Numbered from the stretch's first letter, positions 47,330 through 60,574 are shown. The stretch is DNA of 64,000 bases from Panulirus ornatus (GCF_036320965.1 NC_092242.1:68085520-68149519), one strand, 5' to 3'. Made by a program: numbers and translations. Notes: generated from the sequence alone by a model not told the origin.

Positions 47330-49924
47330 ATGTATCCATACTCAATTTACGAAATGCAGCTCGTACATTTGCACTAACCAACTTAAGGACATGACATATA
47401 TGTTAATTCTACGTCGAAATAAACCCCCGGAGTTTGAAATTCCACCATGCTGCAACTGTATCTTTTAAGTAATGACAAGAGCAATGGATGGAAATCGCCT
47501 GTGTAATTATGATAACTACAATTGAGGCCTGTGTAATTAAATTTGCTTACTTAATAACATGTACAAGCTAAAATATATTTAATCATTGTCACTGTCAAAG
47601 CCGCAATTACTGTCAAATGCGAAGTCATTAGCGGTGACGGGAACGCCGCCGAGCTAACAACGATAACTGCTGTGTCTTGCTCCGGGTTGAGGGGAGGGAG
47701 GAGGAAAGCTTCGGGGGTATGACGCCTCCTCACCCTCGCTTGTATAGCTGCTGCACACACCACCACGGTCGCCCGCCCTGTGACCATCGATCACGGCGAT
47801 AAATCTCACAGTGGCAAGAGTTGAGTGAGCCCAGTGTATGTCGTCTCCTGATTCATCATCGTCTCCTGATTCATCATTCACATTAGCCGTGTCATTAAGG
47901 ACCTCTAGATCAACACGTAGGCCACTGAAGACGACGTGGAGGACAGCTCGTCTGCTGGAGGCAGCTACTTAAAACATTTCTTTGATCGCTGTACACTGCA
48001 GGGACATTCCCTCCTCCTCCCCTGGTCTTGACAGACAGAGGATACATAATGACTGTCACTCCCTCGGAGCTAAATGTGTGCTGTGTTACTCCCGGTATTG
48101 AAGGAGACTACAATACTGAACCCCTTGGCTGTAGCACAATCTCAGGGATCGTTGATAGGTAAATACTTAACAGAACAGCGTGTTTGGCTCTGGCTCCAGA
48201 TGATTACACAAGAGATGCGATGGTATATAATTCTTGAAAAAATATAGATGCATGCTCTCCATCCTGGTCTCTCGTGAATATAAATGTGCTCGACCTGAAG
48301 ACATATTTCTATCGATGGTGAACCATCAAAAGAACCACAGACGTACCTGGGTTACAGATAAGTTGCCTCCAGTCGGATGACCTGCTGGAAAAACATCCAC
48401 ACTGAGGATCGTCTTGTTCGTGATTCAAACGCTGGGTCAGTCATTCCTTCCTTGATGACAGAGCGCATGTTCATTTGACAGACGAGATCTCCCGGTCTTT
48501 CGACTTCGTAAAAGACATAGATGCTGTTCACATTTTAAAGATTCGTCAGTTTTTATTCTTCATCATCCGTATATAGTATCTGGTAAGCTTGTGTGATAAA
48601 AGATGGACCACTTGCAGGGAAAAAGGAGGAAGGGGAGGTACCTACAAGCACAAGCATTACCTCTTCTCTTACCATCTCTTGTTCTCCTGTGAGACTCTAC
48701 ACTCCCGTCCAAAGTATCAGTCCCAGATTGGCACAGACCTGAGGCGGATCGAGTCCTGTGAATGACCTCACACCCAGTGAACGATGCACTCGCGTAATGA
48801 GCCGTGTGTAATGCGTCGTATCTCGGAAGTCAAAGTCTTAACTGGATTCTGGTGAGCAGGAATCAGCTGTGATTACGGCACGAGGATCTGAGATCGTGGC
48901 ATTCACGTCAGATACGGAGGCAACCTTGCCTTCAGGTAGCATACCCTTTTAGTATGAGCATAACCTGGAACCTGCCTACGTCAAGACAGCAGTATATCCT
49001 GCACACCTGCTCAAAGGTACACATGAGTTAACGTTATATTACTCCTCTTGTCAGAGGCGTTTGGTTTTTATACCAACGATAACTAGAAAAGGAGATTCTT
49101 GACTTCATTGTTCACTTGAATACATTTCTCATCACCCTCCACGTACTTCATCTTGTTCGTCTGTCTACGTCACCAAAAATTTAGGGGCCTTATGTAAACT
49201 CGGTTTCAGACTTCCTCCAAATTCTACAGGAAAATGTAAGTTGATAATAAATCTCTATATTATTCTCTCTTTACCCCACCGTAAACCAAAACGAATCTAG
49301 CGTTACCGTACCGAAAAAACACAAAGGAAAAAAAAATTCCCACACGTCTTCCAAGAGCCAATCGTCACAAAGGATTCCTCTTCACTGTGGTCCTGAAACT
49401 CCCACGGCAACGCATTTTCAGACTGAGGTGGTAAAGAGATTGAACACACCGCTGCCTCGTCCATCAGAACGAGGAACTCTTTGGCCATGCACTCATTTCT
49501 CTTCTGCTTCTTTGATCATCAGGTGTTCCATGCTAAGAACAGCTATGCCACAATCTCTATTACATTCCACCGTTGACATAGACTACGTTCAACCAGCCTG
49601 GGCAGAAAGAGCTGTTGTTCACCTTGCACTCTCTAATACCTAACTCTCTTCTTCTCATAAGTAGCATGCAACTATTTCCTCATACTCTTCCTGATACAAC
49701 GGTTCTTAACCTCTTTATGTATGTGAACTACCTACTAGAGAACTGTTGTGTCTGTGGACCGCCTTCAGCTTACATCCAATATCATATCGAGTCTGAAAAA
49801 TAACCAAGAACAAATAATACCATCCAAACCCTTACTAGAGATGGTACTGGTGGTAGTAACCTGTGGACCACTGGGGTATGGTCCATGGATCACAGGTTAA
49901 GAACCCTTCTACTATCCTCTCGTT

Positions 49925-49928
<4 letters not shown>
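47329..49928. other. 2.6 kb of unique sequence, no supported gene
   Basis: The longest stretch free of microsatellites. Two minus frames at 47551-47881 overlap; one begins MNDESGDDDESGDD from an 18-base CGTCTCCTGATTCATCAT duplication at 47840-47875. At 48104 the string GAGACTACAATACTGAA repeats part of the 21-bp minisatellite unit of 40.1 kb. A minus-strand CCAG-GTACGT donor-like string lies at 48346. Nothing rises to a gene call. Confidence 0.4.

Positions 49929-49988
<60 letters not shown>
49929..49988. repeat. (CT)n microsatellite
   Basis: About 29 CT units. Confidence 0.97.
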
Positions 49989-49989
<1 letters not shown>

Positions 49990-50261
49990 TACATTCTTTT
50001 TCCTATTTTTCTTTCTTTTGTTCTTCTATCTCCCCCTTCCATTTTTATCCATCCTGGGCCTGGCCTCAATGGCGATTTTTTTTCCGTCCGTGGCTGTATT
50101 CTTTGACAGAAAGAAAAAAATAATGGCCAATATCCTCTGTATCACATTCCATGCACAAACCCTCTTCTGGATTTCGAAATTTCAGTAAGTGAAAAAACAT
50201 GAAAAAATACAAAACATATTTCTTTGTGCAGACTTCATTTCTCAGTTTATATACCAAGGCT

Positions 50262-50320
50262 TTTCTTCTTCTTCTTCTTCTTCTTCTTCTTCTTCTTCTT
50301 CTTCCTTTTCTTCTTCTTCT
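50262..50320. repeat. (TTC)n microsatellite
   Basis: About 19 TTC units with one CCTTT break. Confidence 0.95.
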
Positions 50321-51842
<1,522 letters not shown>

Positions 51843-51930
51843 ACAATCCACTGACAAATGACGACGTCTTTTCTTTAACGAATTAAAAAACAGACAAAGC
51901 ACTAATACTAAAATCCACTATCATAACAGG

Positions 51931-52030
51931 ACTTGTAATTATCCAACAGCGCCTGTAATTATCTAATACCACTTGTAATTATCTTATATCACTTGTAATG
52001 ATCATACATCACTGGTAATGACCCTGTATC
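51931..52030 (+). repeat. 20-bp minisatellite, 5 copies
   Basis: Five 20-base units, consensus ACTTGTAATTATCTAATATC, with increasing divergence to the right (TAATGATC, TAATGACC). Confidence 0.93.
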
Positions 52031-52413
52031 ACCCTGTGATAGGGGTCAATGCAACACACTTGTCCAGTCTTGCCCTGACGCGGGCATTATGTCATTGCTT
52101 GGCAGAAAGCATTTCCTCTTCTGGCTTAGCTTAGATGAAGCATGGGCGAGAGAAGATAACCAGGAATTCTTCAGGAAGCAACTGGTATCCAGGGTGGTAG
52201 AACCCCCTTCGTCAGAAGTTACATACAATAGTAGGTATGGTCTTGCTACTGTCTTCATCATCATCCTCCCGCACGTCCTTTTCTCCAGTTCGTGCCCCGT
52301 GTACAAATAGTCCCTCAACTTGTGTTTCAGAATTCACAAAAGAACGGGTTTACGCAAATTAAGTCACGAGTGATTAAATCGCACTGTAACTTGGTGTGCA
52401 TATATATCTACAG
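52031..52413. other. unique sequence, no supported gene
   Basis: Opposed 73- and 90-codon frames overlap at 52046-52318 with no way to choose between them. Confidence 0.4.
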
Positions 52414-52499
52414 GAGAGGACGTGCGCGCAAAGTGATTTCAGAGAAGCGTGGTGGACGGATCAGAACGAAGGTCCCGGTGTTGCATACGGCCGGTGAAG
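52414..52499 (+). CDS. possible short exon, basic peptide (hypothetical)
   Basis: An acceptor-like ATATATATCTACAG ends at 52413 and GGTGAAG followed by GTATGA is a fair donor at 52500. Of three frames only one is open across the 86 bases, reading RGRARKVISEKRGGRIRTKV then PVLHTAGE. No family recognised. The acceptor lacks a strong pyrimidine tract. Confidence 0.25.
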
Positions 52500-52607
52500 G
52501 TATGACAGTATATGAATTATTCTGCCTCAAACCAGCTTTGAATATTTCACCAAGCAATAAATCCAGAGAGCGAGGCTTAGAAATCAAATCAATACGTCCG
52601 TGTGTGC

Positions 52608-52608
<1 letters not shown>

Positions 52609-52695
<87 letters not shown>
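52609..52695. repeat. compound (TA)n-(TG)n microsatellite
   Basis: About 29 TA then about 14 TG units. Confidence 0.96.
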
Positions 52696-52697
<2 letters not shown>

Positions 52698-53609
52698 CAG
52701 TTAGGCAAAGTCCAGCACCAGGCTACTCCACAAGCATTTCTACAAGACTTTAGTACACCTCTTACATCTCTGTAACAAAAAACATTTCGCCAACACACCC
52801 TTAACATCCCAGAAAAAGGGAACGTTCACCATTCTCCCATTGCTCTAGCATCCATCATCCACTTCAGTTCCCCCAAGATTTCATATGCCTCTAATATCTA
52901 ACATTTCTATCATTCCTCCTGTAATCATCTAACACTCTTCAACATTTACGAAACTTTGGCAGTTTTTTTTAACTCATTTCAGATACTTTCCAAGAGCACT
53001 TCAACACATCACTTCTCTAATATATCATCGTTTGTGAAATATAACTTGTACCTTCAAGGGTGACCCAATCATTCTTCAACACGACCTCAACGATCGTCCA
53101 ACACAACCACAACAATTCGATTATGGATCTGAAACACTAAGGCACTTCATCAACTACGGTCCAGCAGTCACCCAAACATACTAGCCATTACTCTCCAGGA
53201 GGCATCGGTTTCCTTTTGAGTGCTGGAAGGCTAGCAGACATCATCACATGCAGAGTTTCTTCCACGGTGCCCTTAGCAGCCCTCCAACACTTCTCGGACT
53301 TTGCTCCTACACATTCCAAAAAGCCCCATACCCTCTCCAACACCGACACCCCACAAACAAGAGTTAATTCTACGGGAAATATACATATCTAACAACTCCA
53401 ACATTTCTCTCACCCAGACATCTTCCATGCGTCACCAAGGACCTCCTCCAGAAATCTCACACTAACTTCCACCATCTCCAGAGCCAAGCAGAACTTGCTC
53501 AAACCATCAGCATTCCTTTAGGTAATTAATTGGTCGCAGGATCTCTGCTTCTGACGGTGCAGTATTATTTTCAGCCTGATGTTTAGAACAAAGGAAATAT
53601 AAGCACACA
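52696..53609. repeat. degenerate CCAACAC/TTCCAAC-rich sequence, possibly an old minisatellite
   Basis: The words CCAACAC, CTTCAACA, ACATTTC and TCTAACA recur every 25-40 bases from about 52780 to 53500, with no clean alignment. No open frame over 60 codons. Confidence 0.3.

Positions 53610-53670
<61 letters not shown>
53610..53670. repeat. (AC)n microsatellite
   Basis: About 30 AC units directly before the truncated LINE. Confidence 0.97.
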
Positions 53671-53671
<1 letters not shown>

Positions 53672-53674
<3 letters not shown>

Positions 53675-54246
53675 TGTTCGAAATGAAGTGCCTGAGGACA
53701 AGATGTGGTGTGAGGAGAGTTGAACATGCAAGGAATGACGACGTAAGACAGAGAGAAAGACGTGGTAGTAAGTTAAGTGGGACTGAGAGACCTGAACAGG
53801 GGAGTGCTGAAGTGGTTTGGGCATATGCAAATGATGAGTAAAGACAGACTGACTATGAGGTTATGTGTGTCAGACGTAGGGGGAGCAAGGAAGAAGAGAA
53901 AAAACTAGAAGAAAATGGAAGGATAGGGTGACATTGAGTAAATGGAGCCTGAACAATGCAAGAGGGTGAGAGGCGTGCATGGGATAGAGTGAATCGGAGC
54001 AATGTGATATACAGAGGGCGATGTGCAGAAAGCAGGCTGAACCAGGTCATATAAAGTGGTCAGGAGAAACCGAAGGAATGGTCTGTGGGGCTTGGCTGTG
54101 GATATGGGGTTCAGGTCTCGTTGCATTTTACATGACATCTAGGGAATAGATGTGAGCAACTGAGGCCATTCTTCCTCTATTATCGGCTCTACACAGGAAA
54201 CAGCGAACTAGCCTATGAAAAATATCTTACATATATATATATATAT
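53672..54246 (+). mobile_element. decayed non-LTR retrotransposon 3' fragment (family A relative)
   Basis: In plus orientation the pieces EMKCLRTRCGVRRVEHARND, GVLKWFGHMQMMSKDRLTM and RLCVSDVGGARKKRK are visible in different frames, separated by frameshifts and stops. These match the RT C-terminal tail at 51574-51819 (GVLKWFGHMERMSEERLTKR, VSEVGG). A UTR follows with ATGGTCTGTGGGGCTTGGCTG and CATTTTACATGACA, ending in a short TA run at 54235-54246. The copy is inactive, older than the 51.6-kb copy and in the opposite orientation. Confidence 0.75.
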
Positions 54247-54550
54247 GATTGCTTAAGTAACTGTCGAGAAATTATGGTTATTCTTCCTAAATATTACACA
54301 ATATTCTTACAGCAATGTGAGTACGACGAGTGAAATATACACATTGTTCTGGTGACTAGGGTATTACGCTGTTGTGAGGCGGGGGAAAATGCTGTAGATA
54401 AAGCAACACAAATGGCCTCATCAGCACCTCGCGCCTCCTCATGAATGTTAGAGAACAAAATCAACATACAGAGGAGTGTGTTTGTCAAGTCTCATCACCA
54501 ACCTCCTCATTCGCAACTACAACTCTTCTTGCTTAAGCCTCTTGAAGCCT
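54247..54550. other. unique sequence, no gene seen
   Basis: No supported feature. Confidence 0.4.
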
Positions 54551-54800
54551 GACGGTGCGACCCCTGAGCAAGACGGTGCGACCCTTGAGCACGACGGTAC
54601 GACCCATGAGCACGACGGTACGACCCTTGAACACGACGGTACGACCCCTGAGCACGACGGTACGACCCTTGAACACGACGGTACGACCCTTGAGCACGAC
54701 GGTAGGATCCATCTGAGAATAACGGGAAAAAACCCTCAAGCACGACGGTACGACCCTTGAGCATGGCGGGACAACCCTTATGCACTACTACGGTACGACC
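54551..54800 (+). repeat. 21-bp minisatellite, 7.5 regular copies plus outliers
   Basis: Units of GACGGTACGACCCTTGAGCA plus C run from 54551 to 54708. An interruption (GGATCCATCTGAGAATAACG) follows, then further single units to about 54800. The period of seven codons keeps plus (HDGTTLE) and minus (RRAQGSY) frames open. Related to 40620-40830. Confidence 0.93.
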
Positions 54801-55429
54801 CATTATTGATAAGGAAGAGACGACCCTCGATCTACCTACCGCCTTCCTACTGTCTTTTGTTTCACGGATGTGTCGCCCTCTTCGGCTCGTGGCATTTATC
54901 CACACATCACATTACTGGTTCTGTTGTTGTTATATTTCGCTTTCGTCATGCATAGCTCGCGCTTCTCATCGTATATTTCATTTTGCTGCGTTTCTTTTTC
55001 ATATCCCTATGATTTCACTCTAAGGGTTTCGTATGTGGCTCTGGTTCTGTCAGCTCTCTACAATCTCTGCTTCATTCCATTCCCCCCCTCCACCCCCCCA
55101 AAAAAAATGTTTCGTATCATGGCCACAAAACTCCATTTTCGAGTTTATATGTTTTTCGAAGAAATTATTCGAGCCATGTGTGGTCTCGAGGACTATGTAT
55201 CTCTCCCTTGAATCTGGTTTCCTCTCTTGATATTTTCAAGTTCTCCTTTACCCCATTCATGAAACCTAAGCATTATATGATAACATTTTCCTGTTGGTGT
55301 ATCATATCTGATATTTCTCAGTTTCCACGCCACTAATTTTCGAGACAAGATCTGGTAATTATGATGCGTCAGGCTGCCACGATTCTAGAGCGTGCTCAGC
55401 GAAATGTCTGATTCTGTAAACTCTCCTGT
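54801..55429. other. unique sequence, no supported gene
   Basis: An aromatic/Ser-rich plus frame (54870-55211) has no motif or splice pair. C-run then A-run at 55084-55107. Confidence 0.4.
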
Positions 55430-55430
55430 A

Positions 55431-55476
<46 letters not shown>
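55430..55476. repeat. (CA)n microsatellite
   Basis: About 23 CA units with one TA break. Confidence 0.95.
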
Positions 55477-55477
<1 letters not shown>

Positions 55478-55636
55478 CAAGATCTTTCGACTCAATGATT
55501 CTTTTATCTGGAGGAGAATCTTGATTCAACTCGTCTAACTATCTCTTCTTGAACTGCAGTCCCTCGTCACTAGAAATCCACTACCTCTGTAGAGTGCGTG
55601 GGCGTCGGCGCGTTCAAGCGCTCGATTGTAGAATGC

Positions 55637-55639
<3 letters not shown>

Positions 55640-55708
<69 letters not shown>
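55640..55708. repeat. (TA)n microsatellite
   Basis: About 34 TA units. Confidence 0.97.
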
Positions 55709-55711
<3 letters not shown>

Positions 55712-55776
55712 GCGATTACATTGTTGAAGTATGACCCAAGTTGACTACGCGATATATAACAACGTGAAGCGTACTC

Positions 55777-55779
<3 letters not shown>

Positions 55780-55854
<75 letters not shown>

Positions 55855-55856
55855 CT
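55780..55856. repeat. compound (CT)n-(CTAT)n microsatellite
   Basis: About 28 CT units then five CTAT units. Confidence 0.96.
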
Positions 55857-56134
55857 CATCACGTAGATCAAAGAAGAACAGAGATGCTTGATCATCTCAC
55901 CCTTGCTGACGTGATGTAAGCGGATGGCCTAATCCCACCTAAACTACCCTGACGTAACGTGACGTAACCCAACGACCTAATCACACCTCTGCTAACCTGA
56001 CGTGACGCGACCTTTACAAAACTGACCTCGGGAAAATGCCATTTCGTAAAGGCTTAAAAAGCGACCTTAAGGATAGTAATTCTTAAAAAAAACAGAAAAA
56101 AAAAAGACGAAAAAGACGAGCGTGAAAATAGATC

Positions 56135-56275
56135 TTACTGAAAGATCAATGAGCTGGTTGAGAACACCTTTCAGAGCAGAGATCTTCCTCAATTCACACA
56201 GGGGTCCCGGGTTCGATCCTGGCTGTTGGAGTTTGTATGTTCTATGAAGGTGCGCGTTCATATGCACTTTATTCG
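56135..56275 (+). mobile_element. tRNA-derived SINE-like element with TA tail
   Basis: A box A-like TGAGCTGGTTGAG at about 56149 and a perfect box B in GTCCCGGGTTCGATCCTGGC at about 56205-56224 are about 60 bases apart, near tRNA spacing. A tail follows, TTCTATGAAGGTGCGCGTTC and ATATGCACTTTATTCG, leading into the TA array. Single copy in this window; judged from the promoter boxes and from memory of similar decapod repeats. Confidence 0.55.

Positions 56276-56358
<83 letters not shown>
56276..56358. repeat. (AT)n microsatellite
   Basis: About 40 AT units lying between the SINE tail and the family-B tail, so two elements meet tail to tail here. Confidence 0.97.
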
Positions 56359-56361
<3 letters not shown>

Positions 56362-56596
56362 CTTTTTCTTTCAAACTATTCGCCATTTCCCGCATTAGCG
56401 AGGTAGCGTTAAGAACAGAGAACTGGGCCTTTGAGGGAATATCCTCACCTGGCCCCCTTCTCTGTTCCTTCTTTTGGAAAAAAAAACAAAAAAAAAAAAA
56501 CAAGAGGAGAGGATTTCCAGCCCCCCGCTCCCTCCCCTTTTAGTCGCCTTCTACGACACGCAGGGAATACGTGGGAAGTATTCTTTCTCCCCTATC

Positions 56597-56598
<2 letters not shown>
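56359..56598 (-). mobile_element. short interspersed element, family B
   Basis: Reverse-oriented copy of the element at 26313-26560. The minus strand ends CTCTGTTCTTAACG, CTACCTCGC, GCGGGAAATGGCGAATAG, and it begins at TAGGGGATAGGGG. The internal A/T run is A-rich with a C break. Both flanks are TA arrays, as in the other copy. Confidence 0.8.
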
Positions 56599-56679
<81 letters not shown>

Positions 56680-56680
56680 C
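56599..56680. repeat. (TA)n microsatellite
   Basis: About 40 TA units with one TACATA break at 56657, abutting the 5' end of family B. Confidence 0.97.
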
Positions 56681-57091
56681 TAGAGCTATTACCAATACTA
56701 CATATAATCCTCAAGTTCGTGGAGGGAAACTTGGTGGCGTGTTCAGCGGCTAAATCTTGTCTACGTCTCCGTCAGCGTGAGAATGAATTCCCAAGAACCG
56801 TTTTCTGTGAACATGGAATTTCTCGTTCGGATTTGCTCCTTGGGTGTTGTGTCGTGTCGTGAGGGAGGGGGAGGAGGACCTTCACCTTCACGACTTGTAA
56901 ATATGAGAAGGACCTCGAGATGGACAGACCAGCCACACGAATGATTGGGAGGGAGGGGATGGAAAGAGGGGAGGGGAGGAGAGAGAGGAGGAGGAGGAGG
57001 AGGGGAGAAGAGCCAAGACCCCTGTCTCGTAATCCAAGTCGTTTCTCTTCATCTATCCCTCCCCATGACATTTATCAAACATGCAGAGACT
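56681..57091. other. unique then purine-rich sequence, no gene seen
   Basis: GGAGGA/GAGAGG words at 56950-57010 explain the Arg/Glu and Ser/Leu frames on either strand. Confidence 0.4.
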
Positions 57092-57130
57092 GGAGGAGGA
57101 GGAGGAGGAGGAGGAGGAGGAGGAGGAGGA
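57092..57130. repeat. (GGA)n microsatellite
   Basis: About 13 GGA units in a wider purine-rich patch to 57200. Confidence 0.94.
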
Positions 57131-57625
57131 AGGAGGCGAGAGGGAAAGAAGACGAGGAGGATGTGAGGTAAAGGAAGAGGGAGGGAGTCAAGAAAAGGAG
57201 GAAGTTAAGGAGTAAATCGCTCAAGTGTATCCGGTCAGATCGCTACGATGAAGAGTTCGAACAGTGGAACATCGACGCTACTACGCAAGCGGCCTTATCA
57301 CTCCCCCAAAAAATATCCGTCACCCAACTTATCCACTTCAGTACAACAATAATACAAGTCTATTCAAGACGTATTACGATGGACCATTCGCTTGTAATGG
57401 CACAACGACCACGCACTTCTACATCACCGTAGTCCGACCCACACTACAGTTGCAGACTACAGATTTCTTGCATCGTCTGGAACGTGCCAATGTGCAGCAC
57501 GAAACCAAGTGATGCAGAACAAAACAGAACACAGGAGTTCAATCTGTGAAACATCTTGCGGCCAGGCGGTATCATCCGTACACTATGCAGTCATCCAGGG
57601 ATGAGCTGGTCTCCCCCTGCCGTGT

Positions 57626-57626
<1 letters not shown>
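57131..57626. other. unique sequence, no gene seen
   Basis: An 82-codon plus frame (57264-57512, GTG start) has no motif. Confidence 0.4.

Positions 57627-57668
<42 letters not shown>
57627..57668. repeat. (CA)n microsatellite
   Basis: About 20 CA units. Confidence 0.96.
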
Positions 57669-57671
<3 letters not shown>

Positions 57672-57742
57672 CATTCCCATCGTCATCGATGACTCACACC
57701 TCAGAGTGGCAGACGAAAGAAGAGATCTTCACCTTGTGTCTC

Positions 57743-57745
<3 letters not shown>

Positions 57746-57830
<85 letters not shown>
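57746..57830. repeat. (GA)n microsatellite
   Basis: About 42 GA units. Confidence 0.97.
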
Positions 57831-57832
<2 letters not shown>

Positions 57833-57939
57833 ATGCTATCCAAGTATCTTTTACGAAACATAAAGATCAATACAGTCAGGAAACAGAATCTCCCTCAGAG
57901 GCAACGATTGGCATTAACCTCACTCGGTGACAACTGATC

Positions 57940-57941
57940 CT

Positions 57942-57986
<45 letters not shown>

Positions 57987-57987
57987 A
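57940..57987. repeat. (TGC)n-(TGA)n microsatellite
   Basis: Four TGC then about 11 TGA units. Confidence 0.95.
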
Positions 57988-58234
57988 AATAAATCGTAAA
58001 GAGAATATAACTAGTCAAACTCAACCATACATCAAATGCCAGTCGTCTGACATTTCTCTCGCTTGTTTTATTAAATAATAAGCGTGGGTAGACGTCCATC
58101 AGTCAGCTTCTCGCTCAAGTGGAGAGTGGCCGCATGTTTTATTAGCTCTTTACCTCCCCTTACCCCTTACCATTGTGAGCTGAAGCCTTGTGGAGGGGAT
58201 GGGGGGAGGGGGGGGGGAGAGTGATGTGCTGAGA

Positions 58235-58480
58235 ATGGGAGGATGTGGGTGGGTGGGTGTGTTGGCAGCTGTGGTGGTGGCAGTGGTGGTAGAAGCAGCG
58301 GTGATTTGCACCTACGATCTTGAGCCGAGACGGAGGCACACCTCGTCACAAATGCCAACTGAACATGAAGAGCAGTACAATACGAATGTCGTTACATTCG
58401 TACTCTTCGTTGCTTCTCCGCTTCTGTGTGTGGGTGTGTGTGTGATCATGTATTCGTACAATTTCGCTGAGGGAGAGGAG
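58235..58480 (+). CDS. possible exon, small protein with two membrane segments (hypothetical)
   Basis: ATG at 58235 opens 82 codons that end exactly at GAGGAG followed by GTAAAT, a good donor, in phase 0. Residues 6-24 (WVGVLAAVVVAVVVEAAVI) and 52-74 (VVTFVLFVASPLLCVGVCVI) are hydrophobic. A polar loop lies between (DLEPRRRHTSSQMPTEHEEQ) and an acidic end (YNFAEGEE) after. This alternation is more protein-like than most frames here. Against it, parts are GTG/TGTG-rich DNA, which biases toward Val and Cys. Without splicing the frame continues eight codons past the donor to a stop. No family recognised. Confidence 0.3.
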
Positions 58481-58909
58481 GTAAATGACTACCATTGTTT
58501 AAGAGAGTAAGTGCAATTACAATGAGGTTAGACAATGGTGATATGGTTGATAGGAAAGAAGATGGAGGGGATTTAAGTGCCTGGGTATTGAGAAAACCAC
58601 CCTTGCTGTTAACAACTACATTACTGGGAGTGTGTTTTGACGATGTGGTCCAGTTTGGCAATTCCCAGTAGGATGATGTCACGCCCAAGACTCACCCCAC
58701 CTCCCCTCCTCTCTGCCACCATGGGGCTGGATTAACATGGTGTGTTCTTTCCACAATAGAGTTATCCTAGAACATCTATATTGCGTGAAACACAACATAG
58801 TGGTTAGTGTACACTCGTGAACCACAGTATCTGGTTGTTTATAAACAAAAGTAGCTGAAAGAGCTGAAAGCTACAGAGATAGCGAGGGAATTATTCCCGG
58901 GTATGTGGT

Positions 58910-59070
58910 GTGTGTCACAGCATGGGTGCTTTGCGTGGGCTGTGGAGGTAAGACGCAGTGTAGTTTTGCATTGGCTGTGGTGTTATGACGTGGTGTGGTT
59001 TTATGTGGGTTGTGGTGGTATGATGTGGTATGGTCTTGTGTGGACTGTGGTGGTGTGATGTGGCGTGAGG
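58910..59070 (+). repeat. degenerate minisatellite, period about 36 bp, 4 copies
   Basis: GGCTGTGGTGGTATGACGTGG and GTGGTTTTGTGTGG-like words recur four times. Confidence 0.8.
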
Positions 59071-59489
59071 TGTGATGTCCAGCGCTTGAACTTATAACTC
59101 AAAGACCCTCTCGCTGGTCTTCACATTTGGTACGATGCAGCTTGTGGTGCAGATAAGAGGCCAAGATAAAGACGAGGCTGTCTGATATTTCAGCAAATAA
59201 ACAATTGCTGATCTATGCAAACTGCAGAGACAAGTAAAATACCTTAATACCCTTAAAAAATAAATGTTTTACGTTGTCGCAATATACGTCAAGGTTACGT
59301 TTTCGCTACGTCGGTTGTGGGGGCTTGTCTTCAACCTCTACGCAACTCTTGGTCGGTCAATTTGGTCGGTCAACTGTGTTGGTGATTTGCACAATTCAGC
59401 CTATCGTCTGCCAGGTTGTGATGGCCGTTAAGGGCAAAGTTATAACTACCAATCGAAAAAAGTGTTTTGAACAACTTATAATTCAAAGA

Positions 59490-59490
<1 letters not shown>
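59071..59490. other. unique sequence, no supported gene
   Basis: A plus frame over 59274-59490 has no signals. TTGGTCGGTC occurs twice in tandem at about 59350 and once more at 59861. Confidence 0.4.

Positions 59491-59520
<30 letters not shown>
59491..59520. repeat. (CA)n microsatellite
   Basis: About 15 CA units, then two ACTTTCA(CA)n words. Confidence 0.94.
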
Positions 59521-59523
<3 letters not shown>

Positions 59524-59554
59524 TCAAACACTTTCACACACACACACTTTCAGT

Positions 59555-60574
59555 GTATATACATGTTGCCCTCGCACACCTCGGGGGTTCTGGGAACACG
59601 CTACAACACCAAGGGGATTAATCAGGTTATTTCAGGTCGCGTCCTGCATGCAGACCTATGTACCCAACCCAGCCTCACTGATCAGACACAAATTTCAGAA
59701 AAGTTTATCCAAAGCATATTTTGCATTTTTCAACACCTGCTTCTCCAAATTGCTTCTAACATTTGCTAACGGATGGTAAGGTCACAGACGCTTGCACCAT
59801 TTTCTCTCCCTGTACTTGTGACGTTTGGCATTTCCGAGACGTTATTTCATGTCAACCAAGTTGGTCGGTCGAAAACGTTAAAAAAAAAATTTTTCTCGAG
59901 ATTTTCTTTTTTCTCTCCCATTTTCTTCAATGCCAAAAGTTTCACGTCTTGAATGTAACGTGTGTTAACGAATAACCAAAAAATATTTTAAGTGGGTTAC
60001 TTAAAGACTTATGCGGTGAGAAAAAAAAATTAAAACGTGCACCTTTATTCATTCTCTTCACTCCTTTTGTACATAAGAAGACGCAGAAGTGTACATATAC
60101 TGTAAGCATAATAAAGTACGTAATCCTATTGCGTCTTGAAAAACTAGGGAAGGTCTGGAGGCCAAATTAGGTACATCTCTGATCATCAACACGAGTGACC
60201 ACATTCGATTATGAGAGAGAGAGGGACATCAATATAACTCATACCTTGATGAACGCACTTTTTCCGCCCCTCAAATCCAACAGTTAGCTCATAAGCGCCC
60301 CACTATAGTTAAGCTCCAGCGAACGCCCGGGAGTTTACCCCCATTTCAGGGGGCGGGGGTCGTCATTTAAAACCAGCGCCATCATTCATACATATAATGC
60401 AATGCATGTTATATACGTTTACTGCAGCACAGACCTTCACTTGCACCCATTAGCAATTTAAAACAGTAAGCCACTTGGAAATAACATGAAGATAAACGCA
60501 TGCATATTTCCTCGTCTTGAGTTATTACAAGTTAGCTTTTATGCGCAGACCGCAGCAGCTTGCCAGCTTCCCCC
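59555..60574. other. AT-rich unique sequence, no gene seen
   Basis: Short frames without signals. Confidence 0.45.

Noticed and set aside
46951..47394. Gly-run, Glu-run and Arg-run frames
   Set aside because: Three frames of one GGA array plus a GA array.
53507..53830. Minus-strand frames with Cys-Val runs
   Set aside because: Antisense of the AC array and the decayed LINE.
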